A DNA stretch of 7,509 bases from Prevotellaceae bacterium (GCA_031278135.1 JAITKY010000043.1:1-7509), one strand, 5' to 3'; counted from the stretch's first letter, positions 1-6,900 are shown. The notes: generated from the sequence alone by a model not told the origin. Translations and numbers: made by a program.

Positions 1-114
1 CTCGTACCACTTTTTCTTTAAAACAAATACTGTACCGAATATAGCGTTTGCCTCTTTTTGTCTCTTTTTTTGCCATTTTGTCTTGCTTTTGAGTGTAAAC
101 CTATTTCAGGACAT
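1..114. other. Intergenic stretch with T-rich tracts, no gene seen
   Basis: I see no open reading frame with recognisable protein similarity in this stretch at the left edge. It holds several plus-strand T-rich tracts, including a run of seven T at about 65-71, but no G+C-rich hairpin in front of them, so I do not call a terminator. The nearest gene is tilS, whose 3' end lies at 157 and points towards this stretch. Whatever gene lies further left is outside the window. Confidence 0.5.
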
Positions 115-117
115 GAC

Positions 118-149
118 AATTCTGTATAATCCTGTTAATTCTGATCAGA
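118..149. repeat. Degenerate AATTCTG repeat just past the tilS stop
   Basis: Three copies of a 7-base unit follow each other with a period of 9-10 bases: AATTCTG at 118-124, AATCCTG at 128-134 and AATTCTG at 137-143. The last copy runs into the perfect 10-bp palindrome TCTGATCAGA (140-149). The block lies just downstream of the tilS stop codon, when read in the direction of tilS transcription. The same unit and palindrome recur at 7157-7225, again directly downstream of a minus-strand gene, so this looks like an interspersed intergenic repeat family and not chance. Its function is unknown; it could be part of a 3' UTR or a terminator. Confidence 0.6.
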
Positions 150-156
150 TTTCGAT

Positions 157-1494
157 TTAAATTACAGTAAACCATACTCGCAGGATTTTCCGGGTAGATT
201 TCGTTACTTTGAAACGATCGTCGGGACGCAGGCCGGCGACCCAGATGATATTTTCTCCGGAAACTAATACTTGTTGGCGTTTTTTGGAAATCACGGGCAG
301 TTTGATGTCGATGAAAAAATCGCTGAGTTTCTTTTGACCTTTCATTCCCAGAGGAATAAAACGGTCGCCGTCTTTACAGGGTCTCAATATCAGCGGAAAA
401 GCCAGTTTCGACAAGTCAAACTCTCCAACATTTTTGTCGCGCAGTAATTGGAAATCAGAATCGTTTTCGATGATTTCACAACGTAATTCGAAACTGTCAG
501 TGTGAATAACGGTATCTTTATCAACCGGATACGAATCTGTTTTTTCTACGGCAGGCGATATAATAATATGCGTTCTGTCAATTACAAGACAATGAGCAGA
601 GGAAAAAAACTGTTTTCCGGATACGGCGCTGTTCACACATTCACAGATGTTTCCGATTGTATCTCTTCGAAAACCGTAAGTTTTCAGAATGTAGAACAAC
701 AGTATTTCTTTCGAATGAAACTGCCGGATTTTGTCGAGCGGGATATAAACGTCGTTGTGTTTTTCGAAACTGTTATTTTGCAGGAATATTTCCGTTTCCG
801 TTTCGATAAATTTATTTGCTTGATTCAGGTAGTCAATACTTTCGAGCGCCTTTTCCCTGAACGAAGGACTTACTCTGTCGAATGCCGGCAAAACCAAATG
901 TCGTAACTTGTTTCTCAAATATTTATCGGACAAATTCGACGAATCTTCCCTGTACCGGATATTGTTTGCAACGGCGTATTCTTCAATATCTTTCCTCGAA
1001 AAGCCGAGAAGAGGACGGATAAGAGTGTCCGCACATTGCGGGATTCCCGTCAAACCGTTGAGACCCGCTCCACGTGAGAGATTTATGAAAAATGTTTCCA
1101 AATTGTCACCGGAATTGTGTGCTACGGCGATTTTGGCAAATCCGTGTTTGTTTCTTAACTCTTCGAACCAATTGTAACGCAATTCTCTTGCAGCGATTTG
1201 TGTTGAGATTTTTTTTTCGGTGGCATATCCATTTGTATCGAACCGAACGGTGTAAAAAGTAACACCACAGTCGCCTGCAAACGTCCTGACCAAATCCTCG
1301 TCGGCGTCGGCTTCATCGCCCCGCAAAGAAAAATTGCAATGGGCTATTGCACATCTAAATCCCGCATCGACAAACAAATGCGCCATAACCATAGAATCGA
1401 TGCCGCCGCTGATAGCCAAAAGATAACAGCAATCATTTCCGCCGTCCAAAGAACGAATAATTTCCTTAAAACTATACGTTTGCAGCGATTTCAT
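157..1494 (-). CDS. tilS: tRNA(Ile)-lysidine synthase TilS
   Basis: TilS is a cytoplasmic enzyme that uses ATP and lysine to convert cytidine 34 of the CAU-anticodon tRNA-Ile into lysidine, switching it from methionine to isoleucine identity and AUA decoding. It is normally essential. The 445-residue protein has the N-type ATP pyrophosphatase P-loop SGGIDS at residues 29-34, the AHCNFSLRGDEAD segment at 51-63, AHNSGDNLETF at 125-135 in place of the common AHHxDDQxET, and the IRPLL and EDSSN motifs at 159-163 and 183-187. The last 75 or so residues match the TilS C-terminal domain (RPCKDGDRF, then KKLSDFF). I chose the ATG at 1492-1494; a GTG directly before it (1495-1497) would add one residue. 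The gene is last in the ricT-gldH-glsB-tilS operon, and its start lies 6 nt past the preceding stop, in the same frame. A run of nine A residues lies at codons 93-96. Confidence 0.95.
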   Translation of the reverse strand: MKSLQTYSFKEIIRSLDGGNDCCYLLAISGGIDSMVMAHLFVDAGFRCAIAHCNFSLRGDEADADEDLVRTFAGDCGVTFYTVRFDTNGYATEKKISTQIAARELRYNWFEELRNKHGFAKIAVAHNSGDNLETFFINLSRGAGLNGLTGIPQCADTLIRPLLGFSRKDIEEYAVANNIRYREDSSNLSDKYLRNKLRHLVLPAFDRVSPSFREKALESIDYLNQANKFIETETEIFLQNNSFEKHNDVYIPLDKIRQFHSKEILLFYILKTYGFRRDTIGNICECVNSAVSGKQFFSSAHCLVIDRTHIIISPAVEKTDSYPVDKDTVIHTDSFELRCEIIENDSDFQLLRDKNVGEFDLSKLAFPLILRPCKDGDRFIPLGMKGQKKLSDFFIDIKLPVISKKRQQVLVSGENIIWVAGLRPDDRFKVTKSTRKILRVWFTVI

Positions 1495-1500
1495 CACTTT

Positions 1501-2451
1501 TTAACTTTTAGTTCTCCTGAAATTGCGCAATCTCTTCACCATCTTGGATATAGGCCCAACATGCCGTTCAATTTTTTCGGCGTATATATCGCTGATTTTT
1601 ATCAGAATACCTGTTTCTTCCACGTTTCCGAAACCGTGATTTATTGCCGTTCCGAAAACTTTCATCGAAGGCGAGAGATTCATGTACGAATTAATCAGCG
1701 GAGGAATGTTTTCGCCGAACGAGCGTATTTCTTTTGCCAAAATTCTGTAATCGTCTCTGTACGTTTCGCCTACAAGCAGTTTGTTCAGTTTTTCCACGTC
1801 GGGATTTGTCTCTAACGGCTCTATCGGAGTGATAAGATTTTCGGCGTCCGAAAAATGTTTGCGCAGGAAATACAGCAACATATCCCGCGCTTCGGTGTTG
1901 AAAGTCCCATACATCGTCACTTTTCCCAGAAAATAGTTCATCTCCGGATGCCGCAGAATGAGCGCTCCCAATCCGTCCCAGAGGTTATCGAGAGCGTAAA
2001 GCCCTTTACTTCTGAGTTTTGTTGTCTGATAATTCGGTTGCACAAACGAGCGTCCGAGTTCGATGGTCTTCGGAAGATATTCCTCGACAAACTTATCGGA
2101 AAAATGGAACAGTTCCGATGTAGCGAGGTTCTCCACCGATATGTCGTTACAAGCGATATACCGGTATCCGCCAAGTATTTCGCGCTCTCTCGGATTCCAT
2201 ACAATCAGTTGCGAATAATGTTTTTCCGACACGTCAAATTCGTCGATATCAACACTTTCGCCCGTCCCTCCGCCCGCTGTACGGAATGCAATTTCGCGTA
2301 AACGACCGATTTCGAGCATGGTTTTGGGCGAATCTTCATGATTGACAATATACAACAAATTACCACCATTATTGGTGTATCTCAAAAATTTGTTGATAGT
2401 CAATTCTTTTTCAATTAATTTCTTGTCTATCGGAGCAATTATAGGTTTCAT
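1501..2451 (-). CDS. glsB: GNAT-fold N-acyltransferase, GlsB/OlsB-like (glycine-lipid synthesis)
   Basis: This 316-residue protein belongs to the OlsB-like acyltransferases often annotated as hemolysin or GNAT-family proteins. In Bacteroides the corresponding protein, GlsB, N-acylates glycine with a 3-hydroxy fatty acyl chain from acyl carrier protein; GlsA then O-acylates the product to form membrane glycine lipids. Visible family features are IGRLREIAFR at 48-57, GGGTGESVDIDEFD at 60-73, the strand LIVWNPREREILGGYRY at 82-98, and ELGRSFVQ at 131-138, which matches the ELGRS motif of OlsB proteins. I see no signal peptide. The start is ATG at 2449-2451, 21 nt after the gldH stop. A glsA-type PlsC acyltransferase partner, often adjacent in Bacteroides, is not in this window, so the exact substrate is inferred. 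The family call is firm; the gene symbol is less certain. Confidence 0.72.
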   Translation of the reverse strand: MKPIIAPIDKKLIEKELTINKFLRYTNNGGNLLYIVNHEDSPKTMLEIGRLREIAFRTAGGGTGESVDIDEFDVSEKHYSQLIVWNPREREILGGYRYIACNDISVENLATSELFHFSDKFVEEYLPKTIELGRSFVQPNYQTTKLRSKGLYALDNLWDGLGALILRHPEMNYFLGKVTMYGTFNTEARDMLLYFLRKHFSDAENLITPIEPLETNPDVEKLNKLLVGETYRDDYRILAKEIRSFGENIPPLINSYMNLSPSMKVFGTAINHGFGNVEETGILIKISDIYAEKIERHVGPISKMVKRLRNFRRTKS

Positions 2452-2472
2452 AATATCAAAAATATTAATATA

Positions 2473-2967
2473 TTAGTTTGCTGAATAATTTAACGTCAAT
2501 CCTACGGAAAAAATGCCTTCCAAATCGTCCTTTCTCATTCCGTGTCTGATATTTACACTGTAATTTCCTTTTTCGGGAAATCGAATGTATTCACGATACA
2601 AAAAAATGTTCTCCCTGAATTTCGAAAACAATCCTCCCGAACCGATCCATTTGCCGTCGTCGCGCGCAAGAATTAAGTTGAGCGTATCGGTGATAGTGTT
2701 TCCATTGGGAGCGTTGATATTCAGGAATAAATACAGATTTTGGAAACTGTAGTCTGTTCTGTTCCTCAAATCGATAAACAGCGAATACAGTGAGAGCGTG
2801 TCATCCGTAGGAATATTGAATTTCAATACAGTATCCTTGTTCCAGACACAGTCTTTTATATTCGCATTTTGTTGCCAAACCCTGTTTTTGTCTGCACATG
2901 AGTACAAAAGCAGAATCGAGAATATCAACATAAAACAATTTTTACGATTCGTTCTTTTTATTGACAT
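2473..2967 (-). CDS. gldH: GldH family lipoprotein
   Basis: GldH is a Bacteroidetes lipoprotein first described as needed for gliding in Flavobacterium. Non-gliding Bacteroidales also keep it, and its biochemical role is unknown. From the ATG at 2965-2967 the protein has 164 residues, close to the usual GldH length. It starts with a basic n-region (residues 1-10), a hydrophobic stretch at 13-22 and a lipobox-like LLYSC with the lipidated cysteine at residue 24. The tyrosine at -2 is a loose fit to the lipobox, which is tolerated in this phylum. The body carries the family pattern FNIPTDDTLSLYSLFIDLRN at 50-69 and DTLNLILARDDGKWIG at 94-109. The frame stays open further upstream, but those codons lie inside ricT and would put 35 polar residues before the signal peptide. 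This start overlaps ricT by 26 bp; a second ATG at 2929-2931 would begin 10 nt after the ricT stop but lose the basic n-region. Confidence 0.85.
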   Translation of the reverse strand: MSIKRTNRKNCFMLIFSILLLYSCADKNRVWQQNANIKDCVWNKDTVLKFNIPTDDTLSLYSLFIDLRNRTDYSFQNLYLFLNINAPNGNTITDTLNLILARDDGKWIGSGGLFSKFRENIFLYREYIRFPEKGNYSVNIRHGMRKDDLEGIFSVGLTLNYSAN

Positions 2968-4198
2968 TTTTTTGTCTGTTTTTGCGTCTGTGATTTCGAT
3001 TATTTCCGTTTTCCTGTGGCTTTTTATTGTTCGGAGCCTTGTTTGAAGCGACAACGGCGGGAGTTGCAGCAACGTTGGCGGAAGGCTTTTTCTTGTTTTT
3101 CCGTTTTTTTCTGCTTTTGTCGAAACGAGTGAGACTGTCTTCGCCGACAGCGCTTTTAAATTCGGAATCGCTGTCTTCGCTATCTACGTATAACTCAAGT
3201 TTTTCGCCTTTCTTGTTGCTGTTGATCATATCCTTAACTTTTTCGACGGGAATGGGGAACATCTGGGAACTTCCGGCTGTCGAAAAATACATTACTCCTT
3301 TCAGTACATCAGTCTTTTGCAAGAATATAGTGCCATTGACTGTTTCTATCTGATGAATTTTCGGGAAAGCGTCCCATGCGTCGAGGTATGTGTCTAATTC
3401 ATAGTTCAAACAGCATTTTAACTTGCTGCACTGCCCGGCGAGTTTCAACGGATTGACAGATATTTCCTGATGCCGTACCGAATTGGTCGATACCGAAACG
3501 AAATTCCTCATCCACTGTGCACAACACAGTTCTCTGCCGCAAGGTCCGATACCGCCGATAAGTCCTGCTTCCTGCCGTGCGCCTATCTGTCGCATTTCAA
3601 TCCTGATTTTGAATGTATCTGCCATGACTTTAATCAGTTCCCTGAAATCAACACGTTCATCGGCAATGTAGTAGAATATGGCTTTTGTTTTGTCGCCCTG
3701 AAAATCGACGTCGCCAATCTTCATGTTCAATCCCAATGTTGTCGCCATTTTGCGTGACTGTATCATCGTCGTATATTCCATCGCTACAGCCTCCTGCCAT
3801 TTTTCAATATCGACGACTCTGGCAATACGGTAGATTTTTTTTATGTCGGCCGTTTTTGCGTCGGCGACGTTTGGATTTGCTTTCAGGAATTTGAGTTCGG
3901 CAACAGGTCCTATCGCCGATATAATTCCAATGTCGTGCCCCGGCGAGGCTTCGACAGCGACAATATCACCCTCTTTCAAGTCGAGATTGTTGACATTTCT
4001 GTAAAATCCTTTTCGTGTATTCTTAAACCTGACCTCAAAAATGTCGTATTCCCTGTCTGCCGGAATATTTCGTAACCAATTGTAAACAGTCAATTTATGG
4101 CAATTTTTAACTGCCCTGCACGATACTGTTTCTCCTTCTTTACCGGTCTCGGTGACGCATCCCCGCGACCAGTATAGTGTTCCTTTATTTATTGTCAT
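2942..4198 (-). CDS. ricT: PSP1-domain protein RicT (YaaT-like)
   Basis: This 418-residue protein is a PSP1 family member. In Bacillus subtilis, RicT (YaaT) forms an iron-sulfur-containing complex with RicA and RicF that assists RNase Y-dependent mRNA maturation. The role in Bacteroidetes is not established. The domain starts near residue 75 with EGDIVAVEASPGHDIGII (76-93). The diagnostic cysteine-rich core is at 216-263: GGIGPCGRELCC with cysteines 220, 225 and 226, then NPLKLAGQCSKLKCC with cysteines 257, 262 and 263. These match the conserved cysteines implicated in metal-cluster binding. Extra cysteines occur near the N-terminus (14, 27, 33). Residues from about 355 to the end form a basic, Lys/Asn/Arg-rich low-complexity tail, likely disordered and possibly RNA-binding (inference). 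It is first in the four-gene operon, with start ATG at 4196-4198, and is divergent from dnaX. Confidence 0.9.
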   Translation of the reverse strand: MTINKGTLYWSRGCVTETGKEGETVSCRAVKNCHKLTVYNWLRNIPADREYDIFEVRFKNTRKGFYRNVNNLDLKEGDIVAVEASPGHDIGIISAIGPVAELKFLKANPNVADAKTADIKKIYRIARVVDIEKWQEAVAMEYTTMIQSRKMATTLGLNMKIGDVDFQGDKTKAIFYYIADERVDFRELIKVMADTFKIRIEMRQIGARQEAGLIGGIGPCGRELCCAQWMRNFVSVSTNSVRHQEISVNPLKLAGQCSKLKCCLNYELDTYLDAWDAFPKIHQIETVNGTIFLQKTDVLKGVMYFSTAGSSQMFPIPVEKVKDMINSNKKGEKLELYVDSEDSDSEFKSAVGEDSLTRFDKSRKKRKNKKKPSANVAATPAVVASNKAPNNKKPQENGNNRNHRRKNRQKNVNKKNES

Positions 4199-4252
4199 CT
4201 TTTGTCTGTTATTACATTAATTAGAACGACTTTATCCCCGTCTAATTCGTCG

Positions 4253-4260
4253 CAAAAATA
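4253..4260 (-). promoter_or_regulatory. Candidate -7 box for the ricT operon
   Basis: Read on the minus strand, 4260 to 4253 is TATTTTTG, a perfect match to the Bacteroidetes -7 consensus TAnnTTTG. About 17-19 nt further upstream lies TTTTC (4282-4278), only a partial match to the -33 TTTG. Transcription would start near 4246, giving a leader of roughly 45-50 nt before the ricT ATG at 4198. Because the operon genes are so closely spaced, this promoter could serve ricT, gldH, glsB and tilS together. The region is AT-rich, so a chance match is possible. Confidence 0.45.
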
Positions 4261-4366
4261 CACAAAAATTCGGAAATGAAAATAATATATGCGAAATTGG
4301 GTGTATTTCAAATTGTCGAGAAGTCCGCTCCACAGCCGAAAAAATGGATTCCTTTTATCGTTCACA

Positions 4367-4397
4367 GTTGTTATTTATGTTTTTTTCTTTAATTTTG
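4367..4397 (+). promoter_or_regulatory. Candidate promoter for dnaX and thiamine pyrophosphokinase
   Basis: TAATTTTG at 4390-4397 is a perfect match to the Bacteroidetes -7 consensus TAnnTTTG. GTTG at 4367-4370, separated by a 19-nt spacer, is a three-of-four match to the -33 TTTG. Transcription would start near 4404, leaving a leader of about 65 nt before the dnaX ATG. A second -7-like box, TATATTTG at 4440-4447, lies closer to the gene but I see no -33 element at the right distance. The position in the divergent gap, facing dnaX, supports the call. Confidence 0.55.
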
Positions 4398-4418
4398 CAC
4401 CTTTAAAAATAATTAAAA

Positions 4419-4438
4419 ACATGCGGGATTTGGCATGT
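4419..4438 (+). promoter_or_regulatory. Inverted repeat in the predicted dnaX leader
   Basis: ACATGC (4419-4424) and GCATGT (4433-4438) form a perfect 6-bp inverted repeat with an 8-nt loop. It lies between the predicted transcription start (near 4404) and the dnaX ATG at 4469. It could be a small leader hairpin or an operator half-site pair. The stem is short and no regulator is suggested by the context, so this is a weak call. Confidence 0.3.
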
Positions 4439-4468
4439 ATATATTTGTAGGATAATAAATTTTGTGTA

Positions 4469-6115
4469 ATGGAACAATTCGTCGTATCGGCAATTAAGTA
4501 CCGCCCATTATCGTTTGCTTCGGTAGTCGGTCAGTCAACGATTGGGGCGACTCTGAAAAATGCAATCCAAAGGGGGCATTTGAGTCATGCGTATTTGTTT
4601 TGTGGTCCAAGAGGCGTCGGCAAAACCACTTGCGCCCGTATTTTTGCCAAAACAATCAACTGTATGAACCCCGGTTCCGACATGGAAGCGTGTGGAAAAT
4701 GCGAATCGTGCCGTTCGTTTTCCGAAGGCAGGTCGTACTGCATACACGAACTCGACGCTGCCTCGAACAATTCGGTGGACGATATCCGTTCACTGGTCGA
4801 ACAGATAAGAGTTCCGCCGCAAATAGGCAAATACAGCGTATATATCATCGACGAGGTTCACATGCTGTCAGCCGTAGCGTTTAACGCTTTCCTCAAAACG
4901 CTCGAAGAACCGCCACCGTATGCGATATTTATTCTGGCAACGACCGAAAAACATAAAATCATACCTACAATATTGTCGCGGTGTCAGATATACGATTTCA
5001 GCAGGATAACTATAAGCGATATTGTCTCGCATCTGAAAGATATTGCTCAAAAAGAAGGCGTTACATGCGAGCCTGACGCCCTCAATATCATTGCCCGTAA
5101 AGCCGACGGTGCAATGAGAGACGCTTTGTCGATATTCGACAGAGTTGTGTCGTTCTGTGGAAACAATGTTACGTATTCTGCTGTTATCGACGACTTGAAT
5201 GTGCTTGATTATGAATATTATTTCAGACTTACAGATGCTCTTCTGGCTCACAACTACGTGGAATCGTATATGATTTTCGACGAAGTCCTTAAAAAAGGAT
5301 TCGACGCCCAGCATTTTGTGGCGGGATTAAATTCGCACTTCAGAGATATTCTTGTGTGTAAAGATGTACAGACCATAGCATTGCTCGAAGTCGGACAGGT
5401 CATTGCCGAACGTTACCGGCAACAGGCCGTTGCATGTTCCGTCGATTTTCTATACGAAGCCCTGAATATCGCCAATAAATGCGAAATGGAGTACAAAATC
5501 AGTGGAAACCCGCGCCTGCTCGTCGAACTTATGTTGCTGAATTTGTCGTACACAGGAACTGAAAAAAAAAACGTTTCATCTGAACACAGCGAACAAACAG
5601 CAGTAAAAACAGAATCGTCCGTCCCGAAAAAAGACGAGCCGATGCCAATACCCGAGGCTCCAAAAAGCATCTCGCTAAAAGACATGCTGTCCGGGACAAA
5701 AAAGGAAAGCGTGGTTGTCGAAACTGTCGAAACTGTTGAAGAAAAAACGTTTACCGAAGAAAAACTCGTGCTTGAATGGAAAAATTACGCCGAAAGTATA
5801 AAAGCTAAATTCCCGCGTTTGGGCAGTCGTTTGTTGGAATATTCACCGAAACTTGTGTCGGAACAACTTGTGCAATATCCAATTATTAGCGAACAGCACA
5901 GGGAACAAATGGAAATACGTTCAATTGATTTGGTCAATCATCTTAAAACGACATTAAGCCCTTCGATTACTGTTGAATGGATTGTGCATGAAGTGAATAC
6001 CGAAACCGACAGCAAAACACGACTTTACACTCAAAAGGATAAAATCGAATATATCGTATCCGTAAACAGCGCTATCGACGGAATTATCAGAGATTTGGAC
6101 TTGGATTACAGATAA
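4469..6115 (+). CDS. dnaX: DNA polymerase III subunit gamma/tau
   Basis: DnaX is the ATPase motor of the clamp loader, which opens the sliding clamp and loads it on primed DNA. Its long form, tau, also ties the loader to polymerase and helicase. The 548-residue protein shows Walker A GPRGVGKT at 46-53; four zinc-binding cysteines at 65, 75, 78 and 81; Walker B YIIDEVH at 125-131; sensor-1 ATTEKH at 157-162; and the SRC arginine-finger motif at 170-172. Domain III ends near residue 362 (PRLLVELMLLNLSYTG). A polar linker follows, with a duplicated 9-bp unit GTCGAAACT at 5717-5734. A Bacteroidetes-type C-terminal domain runs from about 430 to 548. Ten A residues (5562-5571) sit exactly between domain III and the linker, at codons 365-368, where slippage would give a short gamma form. 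Start ATG 4469 fits the family N-terminus. Thiamine pyrophosphokinase follows after 1 nt. Confidence 0.96.
   Translation: MEQFVVSAIKYRPLSFASVVGQSTIGATLKNAIQRGHLSHAYLFCGPRGVGKTTCARIFAKTINCMNPGSDMEACGKCESCRSFSEGRSYCIHELDAASNNSVDDIRSLVEQIRVPPQIGKYSVYIIDEVHMLSAVAFNAFLKTLEEPPPYAIFILATTEKHKIIPTILSRCQIYDFSRITISDIVSHLKDIAQKEGVTCEPDALNIIARKADGAMRDALSIFDRVVSFCGNNVTYSAVIDDLNVLDYEYYFRLTDALLAHNYVESYMIFDEVLKKGFDAQHFVAGLNSHFRDILVCKDVQTIALLEVGQVIAERYRQQAVACSVDFLYEALNIANKCEMEYKISGNPRLLVELMLLNLSYTGTEKKNVSSEHSEQTAVKTESSVPKKDEPMPIPEAPKSISLKDMLSGTKKESVVVETVETVEEKTFTEEKLVLEWKNYAESIKAKFPRLGSRLLEYSPKLVSEQLVQYPIISEQHREQMEIRSIDLVNHLKTTLSPSITVEWIVHEVNTETDSKTRLYTQKDKIEYIVSVNSAIDGIIRDLDLDYR
5562..5571 (+). other. A10 slippery run in dnaX, candidate programmed slippage site
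   Basis: Ten consecutive A residues span codons 365-368, directly after the conserved domain III. In the normal frame translation continues to 548 residues. If one A is added in the mRNA, or the ribosome slips by -1, the frame reads KRFI and then the TGA at 5581-5583, giving a protein of about 371 residues. If one A is lost, the frame ends at the TAA at 5604-5606, giving about 378 residues. Both products would contain domains I-III only, as in gamma. Thermus thermophilus dnaX makes gamma by RNA polymerase slippage on an A run, and Escherichia coli by -1 ribosomal frameshifting on A AAA AAG. AGGA at 5554-5557 sits upstream, but I see no strong downstream hairpin. Whether slippage really happens here is inference. 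Confidence 0.5.
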
Positions 6116-6116
6116 A

Positions 6117-6755
6117 ATGCAGAACAATTATTTGGATAACGATTATTTTGTTGTGCTGGGCGACGGCAAATTTCCTGAACACGATGTTCCATTGAAACTG
6201 TTGAACAACGCCCGTAAAATCATCTGTTGCGACGGCGCTGCAATTAAACTTCTACGGTATGGCAAAGAACCGGATGCAATTGTCGGCGACCTGGACAGTT
6301 TGCCCGAATGTCTGATAATCAAATATAACGACAGGATTTTCAAAGACGATGATCAGGAAACAAACGACCAAACAAAAGCCGTTCAATGGTGTCACAAACG
6401 TAATATAAGTCCAATAATCATACTCGGCGCTACCGGTTTACGCGAAGACCATACTATCGGAAACATTGCACTATTGGCTGATTACGTCGATTTTACAGAT
6501 ATCTCAATGGTGACGGACACGGGAATCTTTATACCAATGAATAAATCGAAAACATTCAAATGTCATAAAAATCAGCAGGTTTCTATCTTTGCAATCTCTA
6601 CAGAAACAAAAATAACGACCACAGGTTTGAAATACAATGTTTCGGAACGATGTTTCACCAATTGGAATCAGGGAACACTTAATGAAACTCTTTCCGATTC
6701 GTTCGGCATCAGCATCGATAAAGGAAAAATAATTGTTTATCTGAAAAATATGTGA
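6117..6755 (+). CDS. Thiamine pyrophosphokinase
   Basis: This cytoplasmic enzyme transfers pyrophosphate from ATP to thiamine, giving the cofactor thiamine diphosphate. The 212-residue length is usual for the family. Visible signature motifs are CCDGA at 37-41, the metal/ATP-binding GDLDS at 57-61, DQETND at 79-84, and GATGLREDHTIGN at 104-116, corresponding to the family's G-x-R-x-DH segment. The C-terminal half has the thiamine-binding beta-sandwich pattern, with GLKYNVS at 170-176 and the GTLNE segment at 186-190, in place of the usual GTSNE. The ATG at 6117 is 1 nt after the dnaX stop, so the two genes are almost certainly co-transcribed. I see no TPP riboswitch; the preceding sequence is dnaX coding DNA. 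Family symbols differ (tpk, thiN), so none is assigned. Confidence 0.94.
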   Translation: MQNNYLDNDYFVVLGDGKFPEHDVPLKLLNNARKIICCDGAAIKLLRYGKEPDAIVGDLDSLPECLIIKYNDRIFKDDDQETNDQTKAVQWCHKRNISPIIILGATGLREDHTIGNIALLADYVDFTDISMVTDTGIFIPMNKSKTFKCHKNQQVSIFAISTETKITTTGLKYNVSERCFTNWNQGTLNETLSDSFGISIDKGKIIVYLKNM

Positions 6756-6900
6756 AAAATTTGCCTAAAATCCGCTTCATCGGTATGCTAATAAAATCAA
6801 GATTCTTTACACCCCTCCCCTACCCCACTCTTCGGAATTTATACATATTTTTTATTGAGTGATGAAATATGAGTGAAATCTACAATAACCAATTAATAAA
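6756..6900. other. AT-rich intergenic segment with a C-rich tract
   Basis: This first part of the 483-bp gap after thiamine pyrophosphokinase carries no gene I can support. It is AT-rich except for a C-rich stretch at 6810-6830 (ACCCCTCCCC followed by TACCCCACTC). On the minus strand this reads as three runs of four G separated by 1-2 nt. No clear rho-independent terminator follows the thiamine pyrophosphokinase stop. Confidence 0.5.

Noticed and set aside
1209..1217. Run of nine A (minus strand) in tilS at codons 93-96 as a second programmed slippage site
   Set aside because: It lies inside the catalytic domain, not at a domain border, so slippage would only give a dead fragment of an essential enzyme. 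No useful short product can be imagined.
502..2301. Plus-strand open frames at 502-906, 908-1177, 1339-1815 and 1855-2301
   Set aside because: They lie opposite well-supported minus-strand genes (tilS and the glsB-like gene) and show no protein family features.
2457..2464. Perfect minus-strand TATTTTTG (-7 box) just before the glsB-like gene as an internal promoter
   Set aside because: It lies only 5 nt from the ATG, would give an almost leaderless message, and has no -33 element at 17-23 nt. Such a match is common in this AT-rich spacer.
2968..3072. Longer gldH reading frame starting inside ricT (199 codons)
   Set aside because: It would put 35 polar residues before the lipoprotein signal peptide. 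The ATG at 2967 gives a normal basic n-region and the usual GldH length.
6060..6117. TPP riboswitch before thiamine pyrophosphokinase
   Set aside because: The sequence before the gene is dnaX coding DNA with a 1-nt spacer. No thi-box pattern is visible.
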